Assembly (NCBI RefSeq): GCF_011516825.1
Contig: NZ_WOTA01000006.1
Location: forward strand, 62,001-126,000
From: Acetobacter oeni
Lineage (GTDB): Bacteria; Pseudomonadota; Alphaproteobacteria; Acetobacterales; Acetobacteraceae
Direction: 5' to 3'
DNA: 64,000 nt
The translations under genes and the position numbers were made by a program. Shown here piece after piece: positions 17,490 through 26,174 of this stretch; the first letter of the stretch is position 1; each line of letters opens with the position of its first letter. Below the pieces are notes generated by a model. It searched no databases. It had not been told where the DNA came from and saw nothing but the letters and a program-made list of their open reading frames with translations.

Positions 17490-18535
17490 CAGTGGTAGCT
17501 TTCGCTGTGTTCGTTCACGGTGCCGCGGAACACGTGATAGGCGTAGGCGGTGTAGGCAAGGATCAGCGGCAGCAGGAACATGGAGCCGGCGAGCAGGAAG
17601 GCCTGGCTGGCGGGTGGGGATGAGGCCTGCCAGATGGTCATGGCGGGTGGCACGATATAGGGCCAGATATTGATGCCGAGGCCGGTGAAGGAGACGAAGA
17701 ACCAGGCCAGCGCGCAGAAGAACGGGACACGGCGTGAGGTTTTACCGCGCAGGGCGAGGAACATGACGCCTGTGATGGCGATGACGGCGAGGGGGACGGG
17801 GGCGACGAGGAGGATCTGGGGCCAAGCGGTCCAGTTCTGCATGTAGGTGGTGTGCAGGGCGGGGGTCCAGACGGAGACGCCGGCGATCATGACGAGCATG
17901 GCGACGGAGAGGATACCGGCCCATTTTCTCATGGTGCTTTGCAGATCGCTTTCGGTGCGCCAGATCAGCCAGGTGGCGCCGAGGAGGGAATAGCCGCAGA
18001 CGACGGCGAGGCCGCAGAAAATCGGGAAGGGGGCGAGCCAGTCGAGGCTGCTGCCGGCGAATTTATTGTCTTCGACATGGATGCCGGAGACGAGGGTGCC
18101 GAGGATGATGCCCTGCATCAGCGTGGCGACGAAAGAGCCGCCGCAGAAGCCGATATCCCAGAGGTTCTGCGCTTTTTCCGTGTGCATGCGGGAGCGGAAC
18201 TCGAAGCCGACGCCCCGGAGGATGAGGGCGAACAGCATGATGAGCACGGGCAGGTAGAGCGCGGGCAGGATGGTGGCGTAGGCATTGGGGAAGACGCCGT
18301 AGAGGGCGGCGCCGCCGAAGATCATCCAGGTTTCATTGCCGTCCCAGACCGGGGCGATGGTCTGGATCATGATGTTGCGGTGTCGCTTGTCGCGTTCGGC
18401 GAGGAAAAGTATGCCGAGGCCGAGATCGAAGCCGTCCAGCACGACGTAGATGAAGATGGCGGTGGCGACGAGGACGGCCCACACGATGGGGAGCCAGTAA
18501 GCGGCGCCTGTGAGGCCCGTGGTTGCGAGATCCAT
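17489..18535 (-). CDS. cioB: Cytochrome bd-type (CIO) ubiquinol oxidase subunit II
   Basis: This 348-residue inner-membrane protein has about eight to nine helices. It opens with YVVLDGFDLGLGILF, the conserved acidic helix of subunit II, followed by APVWDGNETWMIFGGAALYG and RGVGFEFRS, all hallmarks of CydB/CioB. It scaffolds the haem subunit of the quinol oxidase and takes part in the oxygen pathway. It starts three bases after the cioA stop and overlaps the DUF2474 gene. Confidence 0.93.
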   Translation of the reverse strand: MDLATTGLTGAAYWLPIVWAVLVATAIFIYVVLDGFDLGLGILFLAERDKRHRNIMIQTIAPVWDGNETWMIFGGAALYGVFPNAYATILPALYLPVLIMLFALILRGVGFEFRSRMHTEKAQNLWDIGFCGGSFVATLMQGIILGTLVSGIHVEDNKFAGSSLDWLAPFPIFCGLAVVCGYSLLGATWLIWRTESDLQSTMRKWAGILSVAMLVMIAGVSVWTPALHTTYMQNWTAWPQILLVAPVPLAVIAITGVMFLALRGKTSRRVPFFCALAWFFVSFTGLGINIWPYIVPPAMTIWQASSPPASQAFLLAGSMFLLPLILAYTAYAYHVFRGTVNEHSESYH

Positions 18536-18538
18536 CGG

Positions 18539-19972
18539 TTATTCTCCTGAACCGGTGTGACCGGCGGCGGCTGTGTCTGAGACGGCGGCTGCCATGGCGG
18601 CGGCGCGCTGCGGATGGTGGGCGTCGGGACCGGGTTCACCGCGATGGGGTTCTTCGGCGAAGCCGCGCAGGAGGATGCTGATTCCGGAGGCGAAGACGAT
18701 GAAGTAGACCACGACGAAGGCGGCGAGCGTGATGCCGATGCTGGCGCCGGGTACCGGCGAGGCGCTGTCGGCGGTGCGGAGCAGGCCGTAGACCGTGAAG
18801 GGCTGACGGCCGACTTCCGTTGTGACCCATCCGCAGAGCAGGGCGATGAAGCCGGCGGGTGTCAGGAACAGGGCGGCCCGGAGGAGGAGCGGGTTTGTCC
18901 AGAGCGTGCCTTTCCGGCGCAGCCAGAGGGAGAACAGTCCGGTTCCGGCCATGAGGACGCCGAGCAGGATCATGATTCGGAAGCTGAAGAAGACGACGTA
19001 GGAGGGCGCGCGCTGGTCTTTCGGGTAATCCTTCAGGCCGGGGACTTTGCCGCTGAGGCTGTGGGTGAGAATCAGCGATCCGGCGTAGGGGATGGCGATT
19101 TTGTAGTGGGTGACCTCATTTTTCATGTCGGGGATGCCGAAGAGCAGTTCGGGGGCGTAGCCTTCGGACTCCCAGTCGCCTTCCATGGCGGCGATTTTGG
19201 CGGGCTGGTATTTCAGTGTGTTCAGGCCGTGGGCGTCGCCGGCGAGCATCTGGAGCGGGCCGACGAGGGCGGCCATCCACATGGCCATGGAGAACATGAC
19301 TTTGACGGCTTCTGTCGGCTGGTTGCCTGTGCGTTTTGCGCGGAGCAGGTGCCAGGCACCGACGCCGGCGACGATGAAGGCGACGGAGAGGAAGGCGGCG
19401 AGCGCCATGTGGACGAGGCGGAAAGGGAAGGACGGGTTGAAGACGATGGCGAGCCAGTCTTCGGGGATGAATCGTCCGGTTCCGGGTTCGATGCTGTAGC
19501 CGCGCGGGGTCTGCATCCATGAGTTGGAGGAGAGAATCCAGCTCATGGAGATGAGGGTGCCGAGGGAGACGACGCAGGTTGCGAAGAAGTGGAGTTTTTT
19601 TCCGACTTTATTCATGCCAAACAGCATGATTCCGAGGAAGCCGGCTTCGAGAAAGAAGGCGGTCATGACTTCGTAGCCGAGGAGCGGGCCGAGGATGGGA
19701 CCGGCTTTTTGTGCGAACTGCGCCCAGTTGGTGCCGAACTCGTAGGACATGACGAGGCCGGAGACGACGCCCATGCCGAAGACGATGGAGAAGGCGCGGA
19801 GCCAGTACTGGAACAGGTCGAGATAGACCTGTTTGTCCGTCTTCAGCCACAGGCCTTCGAGGACGGCGAGGAAGGCGGCCAGTCCGATGGAGAAGGCGGG
19901 GAAGACGATATGGAAACCGACTGTAAAAGCGAATTGCAGTCGTGCCAGGAAGATGGCGTCTGCTCCGGTCAC
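18539..19972 (-). CDS. cioA: Cytochrome bd-type (CIO) ubiquinol oxidase subunit I
   Basis: This 477-residue inner-membrane haem subunit oxidises ubiquinol and reduces oxygen to water without proton pumping. His21 in QFAFTVGFH fits the haem b595 ligand. Other landmarks are GVVSGLVMSYEFGTNW and FLEAGFLGIMLFG. GWVTTEVGRQPFTVYGLLRT matches the conserved stretch after the Q loop. The Q loop is short, as in the cyanide-insensitive branch. Translation starts at a GTG with GGAG eight bases upstream. It is the first gene of a three-gene operon. In acetic acid bacteria this oxidase type is linked to growth at high oxygen demand and low pH. Confidence 0.94.
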   Translation of the reverse strand: MTGADAIFLARLQFAFTVGFHIVFPAFSIGLAAFLAVLEGLWLKTDKQVYLDLFQYWLRAFSIVFGMGVVSGLVMSYEFGTNWAQFAQKAGPILGPLLGYEVMTAFFLEAGFLGIMLFGMNKVGKKLHFFATCVVSLGTLISMSWILSSNSWMQTPRGYSIEPGTGRFIPEDWLAIVFNPSFPFRLVHMALAAFLSVAFIVAGVGAWHLLRAKRTGNQPTEAVKVMFSMAMWMAALVGPLQMLAGDAHGLNTLKYQPAKIAAMEGDWESEGYAPELLFGIPDMKNEVTHYKIAIPYAGSLILTHSLSGKVPGLKDYPKDQRAPSYVVFFSFRIMILLGVLMAGTGLFSLWLRRKGTLWTNPLLLRAALFLTPAGFIALLCGWVTTEVGRQPFTVYGLLRTADSASPVPGASIGITLAAFVVVYFIVFASGISILLRGFAEEPHRGEPGPDAHHPQRAAAMAAAVSDTAAAGHTGSGE

Positions 19973-20367
19973 GGGATTACTCCGATTTTTGAGAACGTGT
20001 ACGGTATAAGAGGTGTAATGATACGATTTCAGACGTGATGTATTTAAGAATCGCGTCGTTTTCTGTGGCTTTGTATTGTCAGACTATCCGGTATTCGGGC
20101 TGTTTTTTTATGTTCATTTGCAGAAGTTGCGAGATGTTAGGCGGGTGACAGAACTATAACAAACTGTTTCTCGTTATCGCATCATAAGCACAATTTATCA
20201 TGCGACTGTGCTGTGCGCGGACCGGGTGTGTGGAGAAATTCTTACGGGCGCTCAATACGCGGAACGTCTGCAGTCCGGCAGGGGATGCATCACGAAGTGT
20301 TTCATGGTGGGGTCGCGGCTTGCATACTATAACTTTCATAATTTAGTTAATTATGTATATTCGTATT

Positions 20368-20385
20368 GATATAAGTCATTATCAT
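20368..20385. promoter_or_regulatory. Fur-box-like inverted repeat
   Basis: TGATATAAGTCATTATCA has perfect five-base arms (TGATA/TATCA) and the CATTATC half of the classic Fur box. It lies in an A+T-rich promoter-like stretch 153 bases before the secreted-protein ATG. The assignment to Fur is by resemblance only. Confidence 0.35.
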
Positions 20386-20460
20386 TTTGGCTGTCAAGCG
20401 CGTCTCTGAGTGGGTTCCGGGCGAACAAATTGTTTTGAAAGTGTTTTGAGAAAGCGGAAT

Positions 20461-20477
20461 TGTATCGGAATGATACA
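20461..20477. promoter_or_regulatory. TGTATC-N5-GATACA operator-like palindrome
   Basis: TGTATCGGAATGATACA has perfect six-base arms and a five-base spacer, the size of a dimeric regulator site. It lies about 60 bases before the ATG of the secreted-protein gene. No regulator can be named. Confidence 0.4.
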
Positions 20478-20537
20478 TTTGCTGATTTGGCACGACTTTC
20501 TTTTTTCTCTTCTGTGTCCCTGAGGTCACAGTGATGG

Positions 20538-21074
20538 ATGTCAGGCAGAATGAGGGAACGGAGTGTGAAAGACCGGTTTGCGCCGGTGCGGAAGGGACCG
20601 TTGTCTCCGGCCGTCTGTCTTATGGTTCCGTTCCTGCTGGCCGGCGGGGCGGCACGGGCTGAGGCCGGGGGGTATTTCATGCCGCCGGGACAGCCGGGAG
20701 AGCGCAAAACGCCGGGGGTCGGTTTAACCGGCCAGGGAAGTGCTGTGGATGCGACGAAGTCGGCGGGGCAGGCTGCTGCTGCGGCTAACAGCCGGATCGC
20801 GGCGGAGCAGTATTACGTGACAGCGCTGCGACCGGTTCTGAAACCGGATTTCGGGGCGCATGATTTTTCTCAGGCGGGGCCGTTTACTGTCGAATACTCG
20901 GATACGGGTCCGTCACTGTCGGAGCATGGTCGGACAGTGACGTTCGCTTATCCGGTGAAGGGGGTGAAGGGGATGGACCTGACGGTGAACACTTTTGCCG
21001 GTCATCGCGACACGAATACGGGGAGCAATGTCGGGTCGGCGGCGCTGACGGCCGGGGTGCGGTTTAAGTGGTAG
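20538..21074 (+). CDS. Small secreted / outer-membrane-associated protein of unknown function
   Basis: The 178-residue product has a basic N-terminus and a hydrophobic stretch (LSPAVCLMVPFLLAGGAARA), so a Sec signal peptide cleaved near residue 42 is likely. The rest is polar and Gly-rich, with alternating residues toward the end and a final AGVRFKW. An aromatic last residue after a beta-like strand is common in outer-membrane barrels, but this chain is short for a full barrel. A GTG start at 20565 with AGGGA upstream is an alternative to the ATG used here. I do not recognise a family. It stands alone, with two palindromic sites upstream. Confidence 0.6.
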   Translation: MSGRMRERSVKDRFAPVRKGPLSPAVCLMVPFLLAGGAARAEAGGYFMPPGQPGERKTPGVGLTGQGSAVDATKSAGQAAAAANSRIAAEQYYVTALRPVLKPDFGAHDFSQAGPFTVEYSDTGPSLSEHGRTVTFAYPVKGVKGMDLTVNTFAGHRDTNTGSNVGSAALTAGVRFKW

Positions 21075-21085
21075 GGAGGGAGAGG

Positions 21086-21113
21086 CATTTCCCGGTGCTG
21101 AGGCCGGGAAATG
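21086..21113. terminator. Bidirectional hairpin between convergent genes
   Basis: CATTTCCCGG (21086-21095) and CCGGGAAATG (21104-21113) are perfect ten-base arms with an eight-base loop. It sits in the 50-base gap between two convergent stops, so it probably ends transcripts from both sides. There is no long T-run on either strand. Confidence 0.6.
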
Positions 21114-21124
21114 AAAGGCATGTT

Positions 21125-22453
21125 TCAGGCCGGGTCGAGGCCGAGATTGTCTCTTAACGTGGTGCCTGTGTACGCGTCTCTGATAATGCCTCTTTCCCGG
21201 AGGCGGGGAAGGACTTCGCTGACAAGCCGGCGGAACTGGGAGGGGTGCTCCAGGTAGATATTCACGGCATCAAAAGCACCTTTTTCAAACCATTCGGTGA
21301 TTTTGTCCGCGACTGTGGCGGCTGAGCCGATGAATGGGGAGCCTTTGCCCACGCCGGCGGATTTATTACCCTGCTGTGTCTGTTCGATCACCTGCCGTAA
21401 TGTCAGATTTTCAGAAATGGCCTGTTCGGTGATTTTCTTTGCGCTGGTGTACCAGCTTCGCTCGGCGAATTTCAGCACATCATCGGGAAACGGTGCGTCG
21501 GGATCGTAGCGGGTGAAGTCATGCCAGCCGAACAGGCGACCGAATTCTCCGAGTGCCTGTTCGAAGCTGTGGTCGGTTGCGTTGTAATGGCGGGCGATGT
21601 CCCGGGCGTGTTCATCGGTATCGCCGATAACGAATTTGATTCCGGGTGCGATCAGCACGCTGTCGGGGTTGCGGCCTGCGCGGGAGGCGCGTTCTCTCAG
21701 ATCTTCCCGAAACCGGCGGGTTTTTTCGAGGGTTGTGGCGTGGGTGAAAATGACATCGGCGTAGTGTGCGCCGAGGTCGCGGCCGGGCACGGAGTCACCG
21801 GCCTGAAAGATGACGGGTTCGCCTTGCGGTGAGCGTTCAATATTAAGCGGTCCGGTAACACTGAAGTATTTTCCTTTATGATTCAGCTGGCGCAGTTTGT
21901 CCGGGTTGAGGAATTTTTTCTGTTCGCGGTCGCGGGGCAGGCTGCCTTCTTCGTAGGAGCGCCAGAGGCCGCGTATGACGTCGATGCTTTCCGCTGCCCG
22001 TGCGTGGCGTGTTTCGTAATCATAGTGTTCTTCGAGGCTGAAATTTCCGGCGGTACCGGCGTCTCCGGTTGTGACGACGTTCCAGCCGGCGCGGCCATGG
22101 CTGATGAGATCGAGCGATGCGAGGCGGCGGGCGATACTGAAAGGATCGTTGTAGGAGGTGCTGAGTGTGCCTGCGAGGCCGATGTGGCGTGTCACGACGG
22201 CGAGGGCTGACAGGAGTGTCAGCGGTTCGAGGCGGCTGAGGTAGTGGGGCGGAGACTGAGGCGTGATGAACTGGCTGTCGACGATGAAGATCCAGTCGAA
22301 TTTTGCGTCTTCGGCCTGTCTGGCGACATCGACATACCAGTCGATATTCACACTTGCATCTGCCGGAATCTCCGGATCGAGCCAGCGGTTATAGGCGCCG
22401 GGGCCACCGACGCCGCTTGGAACGAGGCCGAGTCTGAGCTGTTTCTTTGTCAT
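21125..22453 (-). CDS. LLM-class flavin-dependent monooxygenase (NtaA/SnaA/DszA-type)
   Basis: This 442-residue cytoplasmic enzyme is predicted to use reduced FMN and oxygen to cleave an organosulfur or aminocarboxylate compound. It has the family's WYVDVARQAEDAKFDWIFIVD opening, the PPHYLSRLEPLTLLSALA block, GRAGWNVVTT and the IFQAGDSVPG region. Length is normal. It is the last gene of an apparent operon behind an SsuA-like binding protein (34 bases upstream) and a TonB receptor, which favours an organosulfur substrate. No flavin reductase gene is nearby. Substrate is inferred from context only. Confidence 0.85.
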   Translation of the reverse strand: MTKKQLRLGLVPSGVGGPGAYNRWLDPEIPADASVNIDWYVDVARQAEDAKFDWIFIVDSQFITPQSPPHYLSRLEPLTLLSALAVVTRHIGLAGTLSTSYNDPFSIARRLASLDLISHGRAGWNVVTTGDAGTAGNFSLEEHYDYETRHARAAESIDVIRGLWRSYEEGSLPRDREQKKFLNPDKLRQLNHKGKYFSVTGPLNIERSPQGEPVIFQAGDSVPGRDLGAHYADVIFTHATTLEKTRRFREDLRERASRAGRNPDSVLIAPGIKFVIGDTDEHARDIARHYNATDHSFEQALGEFGRLFGWHDFTRYDPDAPFPDDVLKFAERSWYTSAKKITEQAISENLTLRQVIEQTQQGNKSAGVGKGSPFIGSAATVADKITEWFEKGAFDAVNIYLEHPSQFRRLVSEVLPRLRERGIIRDAYTGTTLRDNLGLDPA

Positions 22454-22486
22454 GGCTTCGGTTTTCTCCTGAGTTTCCGGATTTCG

Positions 22487-23449
22487 TTATGCGATGAGAG
22501 GGATTGTGCTCATGTCGCTGCCGGGGGCGAGGATTCCGGCGGCGGTGTAACGGGCGGCGATGTCCTGGAGCGCGGCGATGTCGGACTGGTCCGCGGGACG
22601 GATGCTGAATGTTCTGCTGCGCAGAACCTGGGACACGATTTCGACCGGCATGTTCTGCCAGTGTTCCGAGAGGGTCTTTGCCGCTTCGTCCCTGTTGGCG
22701 GCAATCCAGGCGGCGGCGTCCTTCAGGGCGGTGCGGATGAGGGGGACGGTTTGCGGATTGTCCCGGACGAAGTTGCGGTTTGCCATGTAATAGCGATTGT
22801 ACTGCATGCCCGCGGCGGCGCCGTCTGTCAGGACGGCGGCTTCGGGGAGCGCGCGTCCGAATGTGAGGAACGGATCGAACGTGGCCCAGGCATCCACCGA
22901 TCCGGTTCTGAAGGCCTGGAGGCATCCGGGTTCGGGGAGGAAGATTGTGTGGATATCTGAGAGTTTCAGGTCAGCCTGTTGCAGGGATCTGATGAGGAGA
23001 TCGAGCGCGCTGCCAGATTTTGCGACGCAGACGGACCGGCCGGCGAGGGCGCGGACGGAGGTGATGTTTCTGTCTTTCCGGGTCAGGATGCCGAGGGCGT
23101 GGGGGCTGGGACCTTCCGCGGCGTAGAGGGCGAGGTCGGGGAAAACCCGGTGAATGAAGGTGGGGACGGCTTCCGCGACATCGCTGAGAAAATCGACCTG
23201 GCCCATTTCGACAGGCGAATGTCCGAGCGTGCTCCAGACTGTTTCGAATCCGGCATTGTGCAGGGCGGGTTCGAGCAGGTTCCTGGAGCGGGCGATCTGA
23301 AACAGGATCGAGGACTCCTGGGCGCTGATGCGCAGGGTGCGCGGGGCGGCGGCCCGCGACGGTTTTGCCGCTGCTGCGAGGAGGGCCGTGATGCCGCCGG
23401 CCAGCACCTGTCTTCTGCCGGGGCGCCGGAGTGTTTCTGTTTCTGTCAT
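22487..23449 (-). CDS. SsuA/TauA-like periplasmic substrate-binding protein
   Basis: About 320 residues. The N-terminus RRPGRRQVLAGGITALLAAAA ends in an A-x-A site and has a twin-arginine look, so export is expected. The body reads as an NMT1/aliphatic-sulfonate binding protein: LRISAQESSILFQIARS, then PVEMGQVDFLSDVAEAVPTF and AGRSVCVAKSGSALDLL. Such proteins deliver sulfonates to SsuBC-type importers. An upstream GTG at 23476 would overlap the receptor stop (GTGA) and add nine residues; I prefer the ATG because AGGACAGGA precedes it. No permease or ATPase gene is next to it, so transport must use components elsewhere. Confidence 0.8.
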   Translation of the reverse strand: MTETETLRRPGRRQVLAGGITALLAAAAKPSRAAAPRTLRISAQESSILFQIARSRNLLEPALHNAGFETVWSTLGHSPVEMGQVDFLSDVAEAVPTFIHRVFPDLALYAAEGPSPHALGILTRKDRNITSVRALAGRSVCVAKSGSALDLLIRSLQQADLKLSDIHTIFLPEPGCLQAFRTGSVDAWATFDPFLTFGRALPEAAVLTDGAAAGMQYNRYYMANRNFVRDNPQTVPLIRTALKDAAAWIAANRDEAAKTLSEHWQNMPVEIVSQVLRSRTFSIRPADQSDIAALQDIAARYTAAGILAPGSDMSTIPLIA

Positions 23450-23472
23450 GAAGTGAGATCCTGTCCTGTCTG

Positions 23473-25998
23473 TCACAGGGAAAATCCGACGCGCGTGTAA
23501 TAATAGGAACCGGAAATCGGGATGCCTGATGAGGCGGTGTCGTAAATGGAGTTGCCTTCATAGCGGAGAATGAGCGGGAGCTTGCGGGGGCGGATATTGA
23601 ACAGGTTGTTGATGCCCAGGGTTACATGCAGGCGGTGTGACATGAAGTGACGCGTGACTTCGAGATCGGTCATCCATCGTGGTTTATTTTCGAACTGTGC
23701 GAATTTTTCGATGGAGTACTGAAGCGCTGCCGGTGCGGCGATCTGATATGTCATGTTATCGGTGGTCTGCCCGTAGCGGGTCTGTCGCACGTTGACGTCC
23801 CATTCGCCGAGGGTCCACCGGGCATTGAGGATGATTTTGCTGCGGGGCATGGACGTTGTCAGCCAGCTGATGGCCTGGGCGTTCAGGAGGGGCTGTCCGT
23901 TTGTGTCGTTCGCCAGATGATGCAGGCGGGTTCTGTTGAGATCGATTCCGGCGGACCAGTCCACGCGGCCGAAGCGACCCAGGCGTGTGACATAGTCGAT
24001 ATTGATGTCGGCGCCCTGTGTGCGGGTGCTGGCGCCGTTTGAAAAATAATTGGCGGTGACGTCGCTGGATTCCAGACCGGCGGGCAGGGAGATCCCGGTC
24101 AGCGCTATGGCCTGTTCGGCGATGGCGCCGCTGTAGTTTCCGCCGCCGACGATACGGTCCCGGATGTTGATCTGGTAGACGTCGGCTGTGACGTGCAGGC
24201 GTGGGAACGGTTCGAAGACGACGCCAGCGCTGACATTGGTTGAGCGTTCCGGTTTGAGGGCGCTGGCGCCGAGGAGGCGGGCGGCGGCTGAATCGACGGC
24301 GAGGCTGCCGGAGGCGCCGGTGGGGGTAACGCTGAGACTGCTGAAATGCTGTTCCGCGAGGGTGGGGGCGCGGAAGCCGTTGCTGATGGTGGCGCGGAAT
24401 GCCAGACGTTTCGAGACTTCGTAGCGGGCTGAGATTTTACCGCTCTCGGAATTTCCGAAATCCGTATAATGCTCGAAGCGGCCGGCGAAATCGAGATCGA
24501 GCTTTCTGACCGGCGAGATATCGACATCGACGTAGCCGGCCCAGACATCGCGGCTCCAGCTTCCGGCGGATTGCGGGGTGAGACCGGGGGCGCCCTGCAG
24601 GCCGCCCAGTATCCAGGTCGGGGTATTGCCTGATGTGACCGTATAGGTTTCCAGGCGATGTTCCGCGCCGAAGGCGAGTTTAAGGGGATGTGTCAGAACC
24701 CTGAAGGATCTTGTGACGTCGAAATTGTTTGTCCACTGCGCGTTTCTGTAAGCTGCGGTGAAGCCTTTTGTCGGCGTGTAGCCATAGGTTGCGTAATAGC
24801 TGAGATTTGCTGAGTTGATGGTTGAGAGTTTGCTTTCATCGGCTCCGTATGTCGTGCTCAGATCCCAGTGGAAGCCGCCGAACAGGTTGTCGCCTGTCAT
24901 GCCCAGTGTGGCGGCATAATCGTTTTCTTCGTTCACGACGGACGGGTTGAAACCGTAGGGGTAGACTTCGGGCAGTATGGAGGCGACACGGTTGGTCATG
25001 TAGTTCTGAATATGCCGGTGCATATAGGTAATGTTCATATAGGCTTTGATGTCATCGGTGATGTCGCGTCCGGCTTCGATGGCGAGGGATTCCCGTGTTT
25101 CTTCGGGGAGGCTGAAATTGTAGTCCTGTGGGCGGTAGTTTTTTGAACCGGTGACGTAGTGATCGGCGTGATACATCTGGCCGCTGAGATGAAGATAGCC
25201 GTTGCCTGCAAAACCGATGCCGCCATCGGCGTTCAGCTGATAATCCCATCCCGGCGAACCGTAGAGATCGCCGAAAGGATGGGCGCCGCTCTGGAAAGAG
25301 GTGTTCAGGCCGTTGGGTGTTTTTTTCAGAATGATGTTGACGACGCCGGCGATGGCGTCTGAGCCGTACATGGCTGCGGCGCCGTCCCGCAGGACTTCGA
25401 TATGATCGATGGCGGAAATCGGGATGGCGTTGAGATCGACCGGGGTGGCGCCGTGTTCGGGGCCGGAATAGGTGGCGACGACGCCGGTTGCGTGCCGTCT
25501 TTTGCCGTCGACCAGCACCAGTACTTCGTTGGGGCTGAGGCCGCGCATTCTGAGGCCGGCGACGATGCCGGAGCCGCCGGTGATGCTGCTGTTGATGGAC
25601 GGGTCCGTGCGGGTGAGTGCATCGCTGACGTTGAGCGCGCCGGTTCTGGCGAGTTCGGCGGCGGTGATGATATCGATCGGGCTGCTGCTGCTGCGGGCCG
25701 TGCGGTGGGCGTCGCGCGTGCCGGTGACGATGAGCTGCTCCGTTTCGGCGACGGGGAGCGAATGGCGCGTGTTTTTTGTTGTCTGACTGATTGTCGCAGC
25801 CGGGCCTGGCGCCACAGCGGGCTGGCCCGGGGGCTGTCCGGCGCCGGTCCGGACGGTGGACCTGGTTTTTTTTTCAGTCTTTTTGCCGGCTTTGTCGTTC
25901 TGGCTGACCGGGGTGGCCGCGGCGGAAGCTGGCAGTATTGTGTGTTGTACGGCAAGAAGAGTTGCGGTTACGTATAACCGGTGCCGAAACGACCGCAT
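23473..25998 (-). CDS. TonB-dependent outer-membrane receptor
   Basis: This 841-residue protein has a Sec signal peptide (about 1-27) and a proline/lysine-rich stretch. A TonB-box-like segment EQLIVTGTRD sits near residue 87. The plug domain follows, with ALTRTDPSIN, GLRMRGLSPNEVLVLVDGKRR and IDHIEVLRDGAAAMYGSDAIAGVVNIIL. The remaining ~600 residues form a 22-strand barrel, ending YYYTRVGFSL. As the first gene of a run with an SsuA-like protein and an LLM monooxygenase, it probably imports an organosulfur compound rather than a siderophore. The regulator downstream on the other strand is a LacI type, not a sigma/anti-sigma pair. Confidence 0.9.
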   Translation of the reverse strand: MRSFRHRLYVTATLLAVQHTILPASAAATPVSQNDKAGKKTEKKTRSTVRTGAGQPPGQPAVAPGPAATISQTTKNTRHSLPVAETEQLIVTGTRDAHRTARSSSSPIDIITAAELARTGALNVSDALTRTDPSINSSITGGSGIVAGLRMRGLSPNEVLVLVDGKRRHATGVVATYSGPEHGATPVDLNAIPISAIDHIEVLRDGAAAMYGSDAIAGVVNIILKKTPNGLNTSFQSGAHPFGDLYGSPGWDYQLNADGGIGFAGNGYLHLSGQMYHADHYVTGSKNYRPQDYNFSLPEETRESLAIEAGRDITDDIKAYMNITYMHRHIQNYMTNRVASILPEVYPYGFNPSVVNEENDYAATLGMTGDNLFGGFHWDLSTTYGADESKLSTINSANLSYYATYGYTPTKGFTAAYRNAQWTNNFDVTRSFRVLTHPLKLAFGAEHRLETYTVTSGNTPTWILGGLQGAPGLTPQSAGSWSRDVWAGYVDVDISPVRKLDLDFAGRFEHYTDFGNSESGKISARYEVSKRLAFRATISNGFRAPTLAEQHFSSLSVTPTGASGSLAVDSAAARLLGASALKPERSTNVSAGVVFEPFPRLHVTADVYQINIRDRIVGGGNYSGAIAEQAIALTGISLPAGLESSDVTANYFSNGASTRTQGADINIDYVTRLGRFGRVDWSAGIDLNRTRLHHLANDTNGQPLLNAQAISWLTTSMPRSKIILNARWTLGEWDVNVRQTRYGQTTDNMTYQIAAPAALQYSIEKFAQFENKPRWMTDLEVTRHFMSHRLHVTLGINNLFNIRPRKLPLILRYEGNSIYDTASSGIPISGSYYYTRVGFSL

Positions 25999-26174
25999 AA
26001 AATTACCACCGTCAGAGAGTTATATCGGGGTGTTTGAATAGGTACCGTTCAGGACGTGAACAAACGACATATTTTAATTTTTCGGGTGAGTGATATTTAT
26101 CAGTAGGGGAAAGTTCCTGTGCCGGGCTGACCTGAGGGTGTGGCGTCCGGAGAGTTTTTTTACGGAGTGCGGGT

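Larger units (their letters stand above)
19973..20537. other. 565-base intergenic region with divergent promoters
   Basis: No coding sequence is supported here. The left half is moderately GC. From about 20325 to 20480 the region is strongly A+T-rich and holds two palindromic sites annotated separately. The region must carry the cioA promoter (leftward) and that of the secreted-protein gene (rightward). Confidence 0.6.
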
